Shown here: piece after piece, positions 53,128 through 61,240 of the stretch
Numbering within the stretch: the stretch's first letter is position 1
Layout: every line of letters starts with the position of its first letter
Assembly: GCF_013466985.1 (NCBI RefSeq)
Contig: NZ_CP059164.1
Coordinates: 2,489,001-2,553,000, forward strand
Length of the DNA: 64,000 nucleotides
DNA from: Nocardioides ungokensis
GTDB lineage: Bacteria > Actinomycetota > Actinomycetes > Propionibacteriales > Nocardioidaceae
Direction of reading: 5' to 3'
The notes under the pieces: model-generated
Database searches by the model: none
What the model was told of the DNA's origin: nothing
What the model saw: the letters and a program-made list of their open reading frames with translations, nothing else
Made by a program: the position numbers and the translations under genes

Positions 53128-53198
53128 CCCCCCCGCCAGGATTCGAACCTGGACTACCTGAACCAAGGTCAGGCGTGCTGCCATTACACAACGGGGGG
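53128..53198 (-). tRNA. tRNA-Gln (anticodon TTG)
   Basis: 71-nt cloverleaf on the minus strand. Acceptor stem CCCCCCG/CGGGGGG, anticodon stem CCTGA/TCAGG around loop CCTTGGT (anticodon TTG), T-loop TTCGAAT. CCA is encoded. It lies inside the modular array between the two IS30 copies. Confidence 0.9.
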
Positions 53199-53269
53199 TT
53201 GCAAGGCTCTCCGCTTGCTGCGATCCGAGCGCGCACTCATGCCGACAAGCGAGCGTTTGCGGACGCCGG

Positions 53270-53551
53270 TCAGGCGTCCTTCGGGACGCTCGTCCGAACG
53301 GCCCTGTCGTCGCGAGCGGTAGTAGCCCGGGGGGTCAGGAGCAGGCTTACAGCCACGTAGACCACAGCGACGATGGCAAGGGCCCACAGGGTGTGCATCA
53401 GGTGGTTCGCCGCGTTGTAGGTGTCGGTGGCGTAGGTACCTTGTGCCGTGATGTCCTCGCGCCAGTGCCCGGCCCAAAGTCCGAAGAGGCCAAGTGCTAC
53501 GGCTGCACCGATGGCCCGCCGGAGAAGGGCGTCGTCCCGAAAGAAGCGCAT
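53270..53551 (-). CDS. Membrane protein, 93 aa
   Basis: ATG 53551 (MRFFRDDALLRR). Two helices (AIGAAVALGLFGLWAG and LWALAIVAVVYVAVSLLL) and a basic, polar C-terminus. No family recognised. Located between the tRNA-Gln and a repeat copy, which lies 36 bases to its right. Confidence 0.6.
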   Translation of the reverse strand: MRFFRDDALLRRAIGAAVALGLFGLWAGHWREDITAQGTYATDTYNAANHLMHTLWALAIVAVVYVAVSLLLTPRATTARDDRAVRTSVPKDA

Positions 53552-53586
53552 GGTCGGGATGCTAAGCGAGCGCCGCCAAGTAGTTC

Positions 53587-53639
53587 CGCACTTCGCCTGG
53601 ATCTGCCGCTGATGGCACGCTTCAACTACCGATGAGGGG
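53587..53639 (+). repeat. Array repeat copy 8
   Basis: CGCACTTCGCCTGGATCTGC, then CGCTGATGGCACGC and the right end CCGATGAGGGG. Confidence 0.5.
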
Positions 53640-53815
53640 TCGGCGGCAAGCGGGGCGCGGCATACTTTCCTCCACGTGACCGTTGACGACTCGCGACGGC
53701 TGGACCTGTCCGGCCCTGTCTCTGCGCCCAACGCTCCGATGGAACAGCGGTGTCGTGGGGGTTGCACGGTCCCGAACCAGCGTGCGACGTCAGATCTGGC
53801 GTCTGGCTGAGCGCC

Positions 53816-54397
53816 GTGCGGGCGTGCCGCGTGGCAGCTCTGGCGGTGGCCGCGACCATCGTCGCGGGTTGCCACCAGGCAGTCCCAACGCCAGAGACAG
53901 GGACGGGAGCGTCGGCAACGAGCACTACGAACACCTCGGGCCGGCTGCGGTTCAGCAACGGGAAGGCTGGCGGCGTGCCGCCCTCCGGTTTCGGACGAGG
54001 CAATGTGCCTGCCGACCAGCCGCTTGCGATGGTGACCTACACCTTCTGTGCCGAGGGTGGCCCGGTTCGCCTCATCGGCATCACGCTGAAGGACGCTACG
54101 AACCTGACTGTGGTCGATTGGGGCGTGCGCGACTACCCACCGCTCGGCGTCGACATCGGCGAGTGGAACGGTCGAGTCCTCGGGGACAAGTCGTTCTCCC
54201 ACGACCCGGTTCCAGGTCCCTGCCGTCACCCGCAGAGGCTCTCCGAGCTCGACATCAGCGTCAATCGGAGTGGTGATGAGGTCGGCATCGCTCACGGCTT
54301 CGAGGTCGAGACCTCAACCGGAAACCTGTTCGTCCGCATGCGGATCATGCTGTGCCCGGCGGCTTGCCCCGACTCGAGCGACATGAGCTTGCCCTGA
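53816..54397 (+). CDS. Putative lipoprotein, 193 aa
   Basis: GTG 53816 gives a short signal peptide (RACRVAALAVAATIVAGC) with a lipobox-like VAGC; GTG 53750 would add 22 unlikely residues. After a Ser/Thr-rich linker comes a beta-rich domain with YTFCAEGGPVRLIGI, VVDWGVRDYPPLGV and four cysteines in the mature part. No family recognised. A repeat follows after about 100 bases. Confidence 0.55.
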   Translation: MRACRVAALAVAATIVAGCHQAVPTPETGTGASATSTTNTSGRLRFSNGKAGGVPPSGFGRGNVPADQPLAMVTYTFCAEGGPVRLIGITLKDATNLTVVDWGVRDYPPLGVDIGEWNGRVLGDKSFSHDPVPGPCRHPQRLSELDISVNRSGDEVGIAHGFEVETSTGNLFVRMRIMLCPAACPDSSDMSLP

Positions 54398-54495
54398 CGC
54401 GCTCCCTCCATGGAGCAGGGGAAGCACGGCGGACCTGCCAGGCGCCGACGGCGCTGAATCACGCCCTGGGTCCCCACGGGTGGAATACGCAGAGC

Positions 54496-54545
54496 AACGC
54501 ACTCATCTGCAGTTGTCCGTGCGCGATCGTGCGATGAGCGAGCGG
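54496..54545 (+). repeat. Array repeat copy 9
   Basis: AACGCACTCATCTGCAGTTG, TCCGTGCGCGATCGTG and the right end CGATGAGCGAGCGG. It carries both conserved ends. Confidence 0.7.
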
Positions 54546-54576
54546 CCGGCCGTCCAGTCGGTTACGGTCGCCGTCC

Positions 54577-54912
54577 ATGCACGAAGAATCGACCGAGTCG
54601 CCTCCCAGCCAAGATGAAGCGCGTCCCGTGGGCCGGCGCGAGGATGCTGTCTGGTGGGCAACCAGGGTCGGTCTTGCCCTTAGCTCGGTCGGTCTGATTG
54701 ACGGCTTGATGATGGCGCTGCAGAGGAAGGTGGCTGACTGTCCGGACGGCAAGTACTTCCCGGAGGGCGCCACGGACCTCAACTGCTACGTGCACCCGCA
54801 GGGCGGACTCGGCACTGCTATCGCCGCGCTTTCCGTCGTGCTCGGGATCCTGGTCGTGTTCTGCAGCATGGCGGCCAGAGCAAGCCTTGAAGTCCGCCCA
54901 CCATCGCTCTGA
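54577..54912 (+). CDS. Membrane protein, 111 aa
   Basis: ATG 54577. Acidic N-terminus, helix one (ATRVGLALSSVGLIDGLMMAL), a loop with two cysteines (VADCPDGKYFPEG, LNCYVHP) and helix two (TAIAALSVVLGILVVFCS). No family recognised. Its repeat is interrupted by IS30 element 2. Confidence 0.6.
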   Translation: MHEESTESPPSQDEARPVGRREDAVWWATRVGLALSSVGLIDGLMMALQRKVADCPDGKYFPEGATDLNCYVHPQGGLGTAIAALSVVLGILVVFCSMAARASLEVRPPSL

Positions 54913-54963
54913 CCGGGGAAGACCCTTGTCACGTCAAGGTCTCCAACGCCCGCTCACGGCGGC

Positions 54964-56171
54964 GGTCTCAATTGGTCAGCGCAACACTTCCTTGATTCGA
55001 GGAGGTTGCGATGGGTCGTGGTTATCACCGGGTGACGCCGGCTGTTGAGGATGAGATCTGGGCTCGGCTGCGGGCGGGCTATGCGGCCAAGCCGACGGCT
55101 CGTGCGTTGGGGCTGTCGACCAGCGGAGTCCATGGCTACCTGGTGCGGTGTGGCGGGATCCGTCCAGCTGCTCGACGACGTTCGACGGGCCGGTTGAGTC
55201 TGCTCGAACGCGAGGAGATCTCCAGGGGTCTGGCAGCGGGATGGTCGCTGCGGACGATCGCGGCCGGCTTGGGCAGGGCGCCATCGACGGTGAGTCGTGA
55301 GGTCGCCGGGCACGGCGGGCGGAGTCGGTACCGCGCGGCGAGGGCAGATGAGCAGGCGTGGGCTCGAGCTCGGCGTCCCCAGACCTGCAAGCTGGCCAGC
55401 CGGCCGCTACTGCGTGACATCGTGGCGGAGAAGCTGAGGCAGCGGTGGTCACCGCAGCAGATCGCGGGTTGGCTGAAGACCACCCACCCAGATGAACCGG
55501 AGATGCAGGTGTCGCACGAGACGATCTACCGCACCTTGTTCATCCAGTCCCGCGGTGCGCTGCGCAAAGAGCTGACCGCCTATCTGCGAACCAAGCGAGT
55601 ACTCCGACGGTCGGCAGGCATCCGGCTTCCTGATGGTCGTGGTGGCCGGCCCGGGATCCTCAACATCTCCGAGCGACCGGCTGAGGCCGACGACCGCGCT
55701 GTGCCGGGTCATTGGGAGGGCGACTTGGTCTTCGGCAAGGGCATGACCCCAGTCGCGACTCTGGTCGAACGCTCGACCCGGTTCGTAATGCTCGTCGCGC
55801 TGCCCAACGGCCACAAGGCAGATCTGGTCGCAGACGCACTGGCTGCGAAGATCACGAACCTGCCAGCAGCGCTCACCAGGACTTTGACCTGGGACCAAGG
55901 CCACGAGATGGCCGAGCACGCCAAGTTCACTCAAGCCACCGGAGTCGAGGTCTACTTCTGTGATCCCAAGTCACCGTGGCAACGCGGGTCGAACGAGAAC
56001 ACCAACGGCCTGCTTCGCCAATACCTGCCCCGCACCCTCGACTTCCGGACCCTGACCCAAGCGGACTTCGACGCCATCGCAGACGAGCTGAACGGACGAC
56101 CTCGACAAACCCTCGGCTTCAAGACACCATCCCAAGCACTAGCCGAGGTGTTGCGCTGACCGCCTGAGCCC
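54964..56171 (+). mobile_element. IS30-family insertion sequence, copy 2
   Basis: 1208 bp, same length and ends as copy 1 (left GGTCTCAATTGGTCAGCGC, right end TGAGCCC), opposite orientation. Flanked by GC on both sides. The two copies enclose 2.8 kb with four genes and tRNA-Gln, a composite-transposon-like arrangement. Confidence 0.85.
55011..56159 (+). CDS. IS30-family transposase
   Basis: 382 aa, full length. Same domain layout as the first copy: helix-turn-helix (LLEREEISRGLAAGWSLR) and DDE core (GHWEGDLVFG, TWDQGHEM, NENTNGLL). A few substitutions (REVAGHGG, AEADDRAV, GHEMAEH) show that the copies have diverged slightly, so this is not an assembly duplication. Confidence 0.95.
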   Translation: MGRGYHRVTPAVEDEIWARLRAGYAAKPTARALGLSTSGVHGYLVRCGGIRPAARRRSTGRLSLLEREEISRGLAAGWSLRTIAAGLGRAPSTVSREVAGHGGRSRYRAARADEQAWARARRPQTCKLASRPLLRDIVAEKLRQRWSPQQIAGWLKTTHPDEPEMQVSHETIYRTLFIQSRGALRKELTAYLRTKRVLRRSAGIRLPDGRGGRPGILNISERPAEADDRAVPGHWEGDLVFGKGMTPVATLVERSTRFVMLVALPNGHKADLVADALAAKITNLPAALTRTLTWDQGHEMAEHAKFTQATGVEVYFCDPKSPWQRGSNENTNGLLRQYLPRTLDFRTLTQADFDAIADELNGRPRQTLGFKTPSQALAEVLR

Positions 56172-56238
56172 GCAGGGCATAGCGTGCGTCGCGCCGCCCT
56201 CGGTGGTGCGCCTTGCTTGGCTGCTAGTGGTGCTCTCG

Positions 56239-57363
56239 TCACGACGCCGGGCTCGCGCTGACGCGGTGTGCTGAGGCGTCGTACCAGCGCAGCACCCGCA
56301 GCGCCCTCAAGGTGTTCCACCGGCTCGGCGTGCCGTCGGGTTCCTCGAACCGGAAGTGGACCGCGCCGGCGTGAGTGTTCTCGAGCAGCCAACGTCCGTC
56401 GGGTCGGCGCTTGTCGCGGACCAGTTCGATCGCTTCGGCCAGCCGCGGATCCGGAGTGCCACCACGCCGGGCGAAGTACTCCGTGGCCTTGAGCAGGTCG
56501 TATTGCCAGCGTGGGGGGTAGGAGAACAATGCCCACTCAGGGTTGACCTCCTCGCCGGTCCGTAACGACCGGAAGAGGTTGCGCCGGAGCAAGTACTCCT
56601 CGCCGTTCCGGCGAGCCCGGCGAACCTCCTCAGATCCGCCGGTACGGCGCTCCCAGCTCAGCAGGGCGTCGATCACGGCCAGGGTGCTTGCGAAAGATGA
56701 CGGCGCCGGGCGCGTCTCAGCCCAGCAGTTCCAGCCGCCGTCCGGCATCTGGTCGGCCAGAAGCCGCTGCACCACCGGGTCGACGTCGATGCCCAGGTAG
56801 GTACCGATCAGGATCGTGCCGGCGTTGATGCAGCAGTCCACCTCGCCGGCAAAGAACGGCAGCCCGTCGTACTCCCAGCGGCAGTTGCGAGCCACCAGGT
56901 GTGCGGTCTCTCGCATCACCGGACTGTCCGGGGGTGTGCCCAGGTGGCACAGGTCCAGCAGGACCGGGTACGTCGCGGTCCACGGCTGGCCCGGCTCGGC
57001 ATCCGATCCGTCGCTCGGCGCCTCGGCCGTTCCAATGTCCGCCGACGGCCAGGGCGGGGGTGGCTCACCGGCAGCCAGAGCCCGCGCAGTGTCCGCTGCG
57101 AACGCCGCGGTATCCGGAAAGCAGGCCCCGTTCGCCCACAGGCCATCAGGAGCCCGCAGCGCCAGCAGCCGAGCACCCCAGCCCTCGTGCTCCACGCGTG
57201 CTCGTTCGCTCGCCACTTCGGCCTCCGAGGCGTCGAGGAGGTCGCGCAGCACCTGCCAGCGGATCGCCGGATCGCCCTGCAGGAGCCACTGCACGACAGG
57301 ATCTTCCTCTGCCACCGGCACCGTTCGTGGCTGGTAGGGGCCCTGATCCTCCGTCGACTCCAT
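56239..57363 (-). CDS. Alpha/alpha-toroid protein (squalene/prenyltransferase-like)
   Basis: 374 aa, intact. Repeats with D-G-x-W turns (DGLWANGACF, DGGWNCWAETRP, DGRWLLENTHAG) and a helical toroid typical of terpene cyclases and protein prenyltransferases. No DxDD or other cyclase acid is evident, so enzyme activity is not certain. No signal peptide. The largest gene of the array; a repeat sits just beyond its start codon. Confidence 0.7.
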   Translation of the reverse strand: MESTEDQGPYQPRTVPVAEEDPVVQWLLQGDPAIRWQVLRDLLDASEAEVASERARVEHEGWGARLLALRAPDGLWANGACFPDTAAFAADTARALAAGEPPPPWPSADIGTAEAPSDGSDAEPGQPWTATYPVLLDLCHLGTPPDSPVMRETAHLVARNCRWEYDGLPFFAGEVDCCINAGTILIGTYLGIDVDPVVQRLLADQMPDGGWNCWAETRPAPSSFASTLAVIDALLSWERRTGGSEEVRRARRNGEEYLLRRNLFRSLRTGEEVNPEWALFSYPPRWQYDLLKATEYFARRGGTPDPRLAEAIELVRDKRRPDGRWLLENTHAGAVHFRFEEPDGTPSRWNTLRALRVLRWYDASAHRVSASPAS

Positions 57364-57385
57364 CCCTGAAGATTAATCGGGAGAA

Positions 57386-57417
57386 GCGCACGCATCTGCC
57401 GCAATGCATACGCTCGG
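57386..57417 (+). repeat. Array repeat copy 11 (short)
   Basis: GCGCACGCATCTGCCGCAAT then GCATACGCTCGG; the right half is missing. Located 23 bases from the start codon of the toroid gene. Confidence 0.5.
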
Positions 57418-57502
57418 AGGCTCACGCATGCTGCCATCCCGTGGACTGACCAACTCACACGTTCCGAGGTCCAGCGGTCGCGCGTGCGGGAGGATCTTGT
57501 CC

Positions 57503-57832
57503 ATGTCTTCCGTCGATCGGTGGCCGATCCGGGAACCTGGGACCTCGGGCGTTGGCTATGCACTGTTGTCGAATCTTGGTGTCGCGGCCTTGTCATTCGT
57601 CATCGGCGCGGTCTGGTTTGGATACCGAGACTTCGGCGGTTACCACCCCGCAGCCCTCCTACTGCCCGCCATCGCAATGGCCGCAGTTTCAGCCGTGGTC
57701 GGTCTCGTCCTGGTGTCGCGTCGAGCGTCGCGACGTCTGGGTGCAGGGGTCCTCGGTGGCGTCCTGTTTGCACTGGTCGTGGAGATCGGCCTGCTCGGCC
57801 TCTACATCATCCAGGTCGTCAGTCCTGAATGA
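57503..57832 (+). CDS. Membrane protein, 109 aa
   Basis: ATG 57503 chosen (MSSVDRWPIREPG); the open frame extends upstream without homologous features. Three helices: YALLSNLGVAALSFVIGAVW, LLLPAIAMAAVSAVVGLVLV and VLGGVLFALVVEIGLLGLYI. No family recognised. A repeat starts 33 bases after the stop. Confidence 0.6.
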   Translation: MSSVDRWPIREPGTSGVGYALLSNLGVAALSFVIGAVWFGYRDFGGYHPAALLLPAIAMAAVSAVVGLVLVSRRASRRLGAGVLGGVLFALVVEIGLLGLYIIQVVSPE

Positions 57833-57864
57833 CGGCCGGTCGGCAGAGCCGGCGTGGTGTCCTC

Positions 57865-57917
57865 AACTGCCGCGTCGTGCGCGCGTCAGCGGGCGCGGAT
57901 CGCTCACCGATGGAGCG
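57865..57917 (+). repeat. Array repeat copy 12
   Basis: AACTGCCGCGTCGTGCGCGC, GTCAGCGGGCGCGGATC and the right end CACCGATGGAGCG. Confidence 0.55.
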
Positions 57918-57960
57918 TCTTGTTGCGACCCGAGACCGGGCTGACAGGCACACTTGACCG

Positions 57961-58481
57961 GTGGAGACTCTCGGCACCAAGGAAGTGTTCGCCAACCAGT
58001 GGATGACTGTCCGAGAGGACACCGTTCGGCGACCAGATGGCTCTGTCAGCTCCTACGCAGTGATCGACGCCGCTCCTGTCGCCCTGGCCATTCCTGCGGA
58101 CGGCGAGCGCTTCCACCTCGTGGAGCAGTACCGCCACCCAGTTGCCGGCAGACGGTGGGAGTTCCCGTCAGGCAGCACAGACCCGAACGTCGACCCCGAT
58201 GCCGCTTCCGTCGCCGCACGAGAACTCCGAGAAGAAGCAGGGCTTGTCGCGGGCAACCTGACGCCACTCGGCACGCTCGACATCACTCCCAGTACGTTCA
58301 GCCAAACCTGCGCGGTCTTCCTGGCCACCGACCTGGCCGCAGACGTCCCACACCGCGATCCGGAAGAGCAGGACATGCAGTCCGCCTGGTTCACCGCTCG
58401 CAGGTCGAGCGCATGATGAGGGACGGGACCATCTCGGACTCGAAGACCATCGCCGCCTACGCGCTGCTTCTCATCTCGTAA
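57961..58481 (+). CDS. NUDIX hydrolase, one frameshift
   Basis: GTG 57961. About 172 aa. The Nudix box is recognisable (SVAARELREEAGL) although its first glutamate is replaced by Asp (DPDAAS). FHLVEQYRHPVAGRRWEFPSG is typical of ADP-sugar pyrophosphatases. The frame breaks near 58400; afterwards QVERMMRDGTISDSKTIAA completes the domain. It cleaves nucleoside-diphosphate compounds; the substrate is probably an ADP-ribose type. Confidence 0.78.
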
Positions 58482-58686
58482 CCGCGCTTCGCAGGCTCTT
58501 GAACGCCGCGCCAAACCCGACGAGGACTGCCCCAACGGCCACAGCCACCGTCCAGGAGGGCGCGCCCACGTACACCGCGAAGAACGCGACCAGCCCAAGC
58601 ACGAAGACCCCGGTCAGCAGCGCCAGGGATGCCAGCGCCCCCACCACCAGGCGAGCCGTGCGGGACGACCGAGGTGGTTCGTTCAC
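58471..58686 (-). CDS. Membrane protein, 71 aa
   Basis: GTG 58686 (NEPPRSSRTARLVVGA). Two helices (LVVGALASLALLTGVFVLGL and VAVAVGAVLVGFGAAF). No family recognised. Convergent with the NUDIX gene, overlapping its 3' end by 11 bp. Confidence 0.55.
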   Translation of the reverse strand: MNEPPRSSRTARLVVGALASLALLTGVFVLGLVAFFAVYVGAPSWTVAVAVGAVLVGFGAAFKSLRSAVTR

Positions 58687-58948
58687 ACGGCTTACGGTGC
58701 CGACCGGCACCAGCTCTGGCAATCCCCCGCGCCGACGCGCCGAGCCGAAGAGTCCGCTCGTGCCGCGATCCGCGCTGCTAGCGAGCTGCTCCAACGCTCG
58801 GGACTGAACGAACGTGCGCGAGAAGCCCGATCGCCCGTCTGCGTCCGATCGGCCAGCGCGAGCGCGTCGGCTCGCTCGTCTGACGCGACGGGCAACTTGT
58901 CTTCACAACGGACGGGACGAGCCAGCCAGAGACATCACGGTCGTGCCA

Positions 58949-59110
58949 TCACCAACTGATGCTGTTGAGGAGCCAAAGCCCAGAAGCTGTACCGAGGACG
59001 ATGAACATGACGCCCGTGGCCGCCTGTCTGCTGACCGCCTCCGCCAGTTGGAGGTAGCCCGCGACCAACATGAGCACGGGAATCAGAAAGAGGAACGCGA
59101 CCACCGCCAT
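58949..59110 (-). CDS. 53-aa two-helix membrane peptide
   Basis: ATG 59110. Helix one (VVAFLFLIPVLMLVAGYL) is followed by a polar LAEAVSRQAAT loop and helix two (GVMFIVLGTASGLWLL). Below 60 codons, so easily missed by standard gene finders. No family known. It follows the array style of mini membrane proteins. Confidence 0.5.
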   Translation of the reverse strand: MAVVAFLFLIPVLMLVAGYLQLAEAVSRQAATGVMFIVLGTASGLWLLNSISW

Positions 59111-59256
59111 GGCTGAACCCTAGAGCCTGGCCAGGGCTGCGACGTCCGCTTCATGCCGCGATTCCCGCCTCCGCACATGCCGGGATCGTTGCGTCATGCG
59201 GCCGCCAGTTGGGCGGCTGCAACAGCCTGCCGCATGGCCGCGCACCGAGGACGGCG

Positions 59257-59766
59257 TCACTGGATCTCTGGGCTCGTGAAGGCCCAGTCGAGACCGTCCT
59301 CCCCCTGGCAGTCCATCGTGGCATCGCGTAGCAGTCCGGCCTTCAGCGCCACGTTCTGGCTGGGCCAGTTGTCGGGTCGCACCCGTGCCACGATCGTCTG
59401 TGCCGGCAGTTCGTCCAAGGCCCTCGACACGACGGCCGCCGCGGCTTCGGTGGCGAAGCCCCGTCCCCACACCTCCGGCACGAAGCGGTAGACCAGGTTC
59501 AACACTGGGCGTCCGTGCATCAGCATCCGCTTCACGCCGGCATAGCCGATGATGCGGTCCGAACCGGACTCGCGGACACACCAGTAGCCGAAGCCGTGCT
59601 CTTCCCAGTGGCGGACCCACCGGGCCACCAGCTGAGCCGCCTCGTCACGATCCTCCAGTCCGTCGGACGGGTTGTGCTCAACGGTGCGCGGGTCTCCCAG
59701 GATCGCGAACACTCCCGCCGAATCCGTCGGCACGGGCCGGCTCAACCGCAGCCGCTTGGTCCTCAT
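59257..59766 (-). CDS. GNAT-family acetyltransferase (RimJ/RimL type)
   Basis: 169 aa from ATG 59766 (MRTKRLRLSRPVPTD). The acetyl-CoA-binding loop is in VPEVWGRGFATEAAAAV, and YAGVKRMLMHGRPVLNLVYR fits the RimJ/RimL subgroup. It probably acetylates a protein N-terminus or small amine; the substrate is unknown. The repeat copy is to its right, beyond the start. Confidence 0.85.
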   Translation of the reverse strand: MRTKRLRLSRPVPTDSAGVFAILGDPRTVEHNPSDGLEDRDEAAQLVARWVRHWEEHGFGYWCVRESGSDRIIGYAGVKRMLMHGRPVLNLVYRFVPEVWGRGFATEAAAAVVSRALDELPAQTIVARVRPDNWPSQNVALKAGLLRDATMDCQGEDGLDWAFTSPEIQ

Positions 59767-59913
59767 CCCCTGGGCACCCACCGCTGGATGGTCGCACGCC
59801 GCAGCCGCGGACACGCCGAGCGCTCAGCTCCTCCGCGCAAGCCCCTGCGGTCTGCGGCCAGGCAGCGTTCCGGCCCCTCGAGGTCTCCGAGAGCCAACCC
59901 CCTCCCCCGCGCG

Positions 59914-59975
59914 AACTGGACGCACGGATCTGCCGCGTAGCGCGCGCGTGGGCAAGCGCGGATCTGGCGCTGGGG
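59914..59975 (+). repeat. Array repeat copy 13
   Basis: AACTGGACGCACGGATCTGC, CGCGTAGCGCGCGCGTGG and GCGCGGATCTGGCGCTG. Confidence 0.6.
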
Positions 59976-60056
59976 GTGCGACATGCGTCGAACTGGAATG
60001 CCCTCCGCCCGTTCGTGCCGCAAGGAGTCCGACCGGCATGTTGGAGGATGTGCGCC

Positions 60057-60287
60057 GTGGGGATACAGCGATTGACGGTCGACGGTGAAGTCTTCGACGT
60101 CCAGACGGGCGAGACCTCTGGCCACTACGCCTACGGCTGGGTGTCTGGCCGCAACCCGGGCTATGGGTTCAGCAGCGCCGTTTCCGACGGTTCTCCGCTG
60201 ACAGACCAGCAGCACGTGGACGCCATTCGCAACTTCCTCGCGGCCGTCGACCCGGCCACCGGCTACATCGAGGACGACGAGGATTGA
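60057..60287 (+). CDS. Hypothetical protein, 76 aa
   Basis: GTG 60057 chosen because GGAGG lies 10 bases upstream; ATG 60048 would also be in frame. Small soluble protein (IQRLTVDGEVFDVQTGE, NPGYGFSSAV, HVDAIRNFLAAVDP) ending in acidic DDED. No family recognised. A clear repeat copy starts 8 bases after the stop codon. Confidence 0.6.
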   Translation: MGIQRLTVDGEVFDVQTGETSGHYAYGWVSGRNPGYGFSSAVSDGSPLTDQQHVDAIRNFLAAVDPATGYIEDDED

Positions 60288-60295
60288 AACTCCGG

Positions 60296-60342
60296 AACGC
60301 GCACTCATCTGCCGGGTTGTGCGCGGTCGTGCCGATCAGCGG
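60296..60342 (+). repeat. Array repeat copy 14 (most regular copy)
   Basis: AACGCGCACTCATCTGCCGG, GTTGTGCGCGGTCG and TGCCGATCAGCGG. It gives the clearest view of both ends, the central GCGCAC/GTGCGC palindrome and a short gene-to-repeat distance. Confidence 0.75.
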
Positions 60343-60446
60343 GAGGCAGCCTCTTCCGTTCGAACGCATGGCGACCGCGACGCGCCGCCACCTCGGCGCC
60401 CATTGTGACGGCGCCCACGCAGAACCGGGCCAGCCTTCCTGGCCGT

Positions 60447-60833
60447 TCAGGCCAAGCAGAACTCGTTGCCCTCGATGTCCTGCATCACGAGGCACGACTC
60501 GTTGACGCCGTCGGCAGTCAGCAGTCGCACGCGCGCTGCACCGAGCGCGACCAGTCGTGCGCATTCGGCCTCGAGCGCGGCCAGGCGCTCTTCGCCGACG
60601 AGCCCGCTGCCGACCCGCACGTCAAGGTGCACCCGATTCTTGGCGACCTTGCCCTCCGGCACTCGTTGGAAGTACAGCCGCGGCCCCACACCGGTGGGGT
60701 CCAGCGCCGCCGCGCACCCGCCCTGCTCGTCGTCGTACTCTGCCTCGTAACCCAGCGTCTCGGCCCAGAAGCGGGCGATGCGCACAGGATCCGCGCAGTC
60801 GAAGGTGACCTGGATCTGCTTGACCGATGACAT
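60447..60833 (-). CDS. VOC-family (glyoxalase/bleomycin-resistance fold) protein
   Basis: 128 aa. The VOC fold is recognisable from QIQVTFDCADPVRIARFWAE and GVGPRLYFQRVPEGKVAKNR, with VHLDVRV in the second half and MQDIEGNEFCLA at the end. Typical of dioxygenase-like or binding proteins of the PhnB/glyoxalase superfamily. Start ATG 60833. Substrate unknown. Confidence 0.85.
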   Translation of the reverse strand: MSSVKQIQVTFDCADPVRIARFWAETLGYEAEYDDEQGGCAAALDPTGVGPRLYFQRVPEGKVAKNRVHLDVRVGSGLVGEERLAALEAECARLVALGAARVRLLTADGVNESCLVMQDIEGNEFCLA

Positions 60834-60887
60834 GGGGCCGCACCGTAGCTGGCGCGCGCCGCTCGCCGCGACCCATAATCGATCACC

Positions 60888-60928
60888 GCGCGGCACGCCA
60901 TCCGCGCATGCCGCTGTCCGCGCGCGTC
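60888..60928 (+). repeat. Array repeat copy 15 (degenerate)
   Basis: CGCGGCACGCCATCCGCGCA and TGCCGCTGTCCGCGCGCG; weak match at the right-hand limit of the array. Confidence 0.35.
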
Positions 60929-61081
60929 CAAAGCATGTGGGCGGTGCTCTGATCCGATTCGACAACAGTTGGTGGCAGTGGGACGCTCCATGGAACAAGC
61001 CTCGTTGCGTCGTGCAGCGGGTCTCGGCGCGAAGCCGCCCCCAGACCCCGGACTTCTTCGCTAGTCCAGCGGAGATGAGCC

Positions 61082-61240
61082 ATGTCCCCCTCCAGATCGT
61101 TCGTTCAACTCGTTGACGAGCGCATCGTGGTGACACCTGACGGACGGTCGGCTGGCACCGTCATGGACTCCACCGACATGGTCACGCCCGCCGCGGCACT
61201 GGGCACGGTCAACGTCGGTCCGGGTATGGGACAGCAGTGA
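61082..61240 (+). CDS. 52-aa ORF coupled to the response regulator
   Basis: ATG 61082 preceded by GGAG. The 52-residue product (starting MSPSRSFVQLVDERIV, ending NVGPGMGQQ) has no membrane segment. Its stop overlaps the GTG of the next gene (GTGA), so they are translationally coupled. It may be a leader peptide or a true small protein. No family recognised. Confidence 0.5.
   Translation: MSPSRSFVQLVDERIVVTPDGRSAGTVMDSTDMVTPAAALGTVNVGPGMGQQ

Larger units (their letters stand above)
54945..56210 (+). repeat. Array repeat copy 10, split by IS30 element 2
   Basis: Left part AACGCCCGCTCACGGCGGC (54945-54963), right part GCATAGCGTGCGTCGCGCCG and on to 56210. A copy again interrupted by an IS30 element with GC duplicated. 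Confidence 0.55.

Noticed and set aside
46368..60928. Classical integron with attC sites
   Set aside because: Not claimed as such: no IntI gene in the window, no consistent GTTRRRY core and mixed gene orientation. Kept only as one hypothesis for the array.
46368..60928. CRISPR array
   Set aside because: Repeats are imperfect, unevenly spaced by whole genes, and there are no cas genes.
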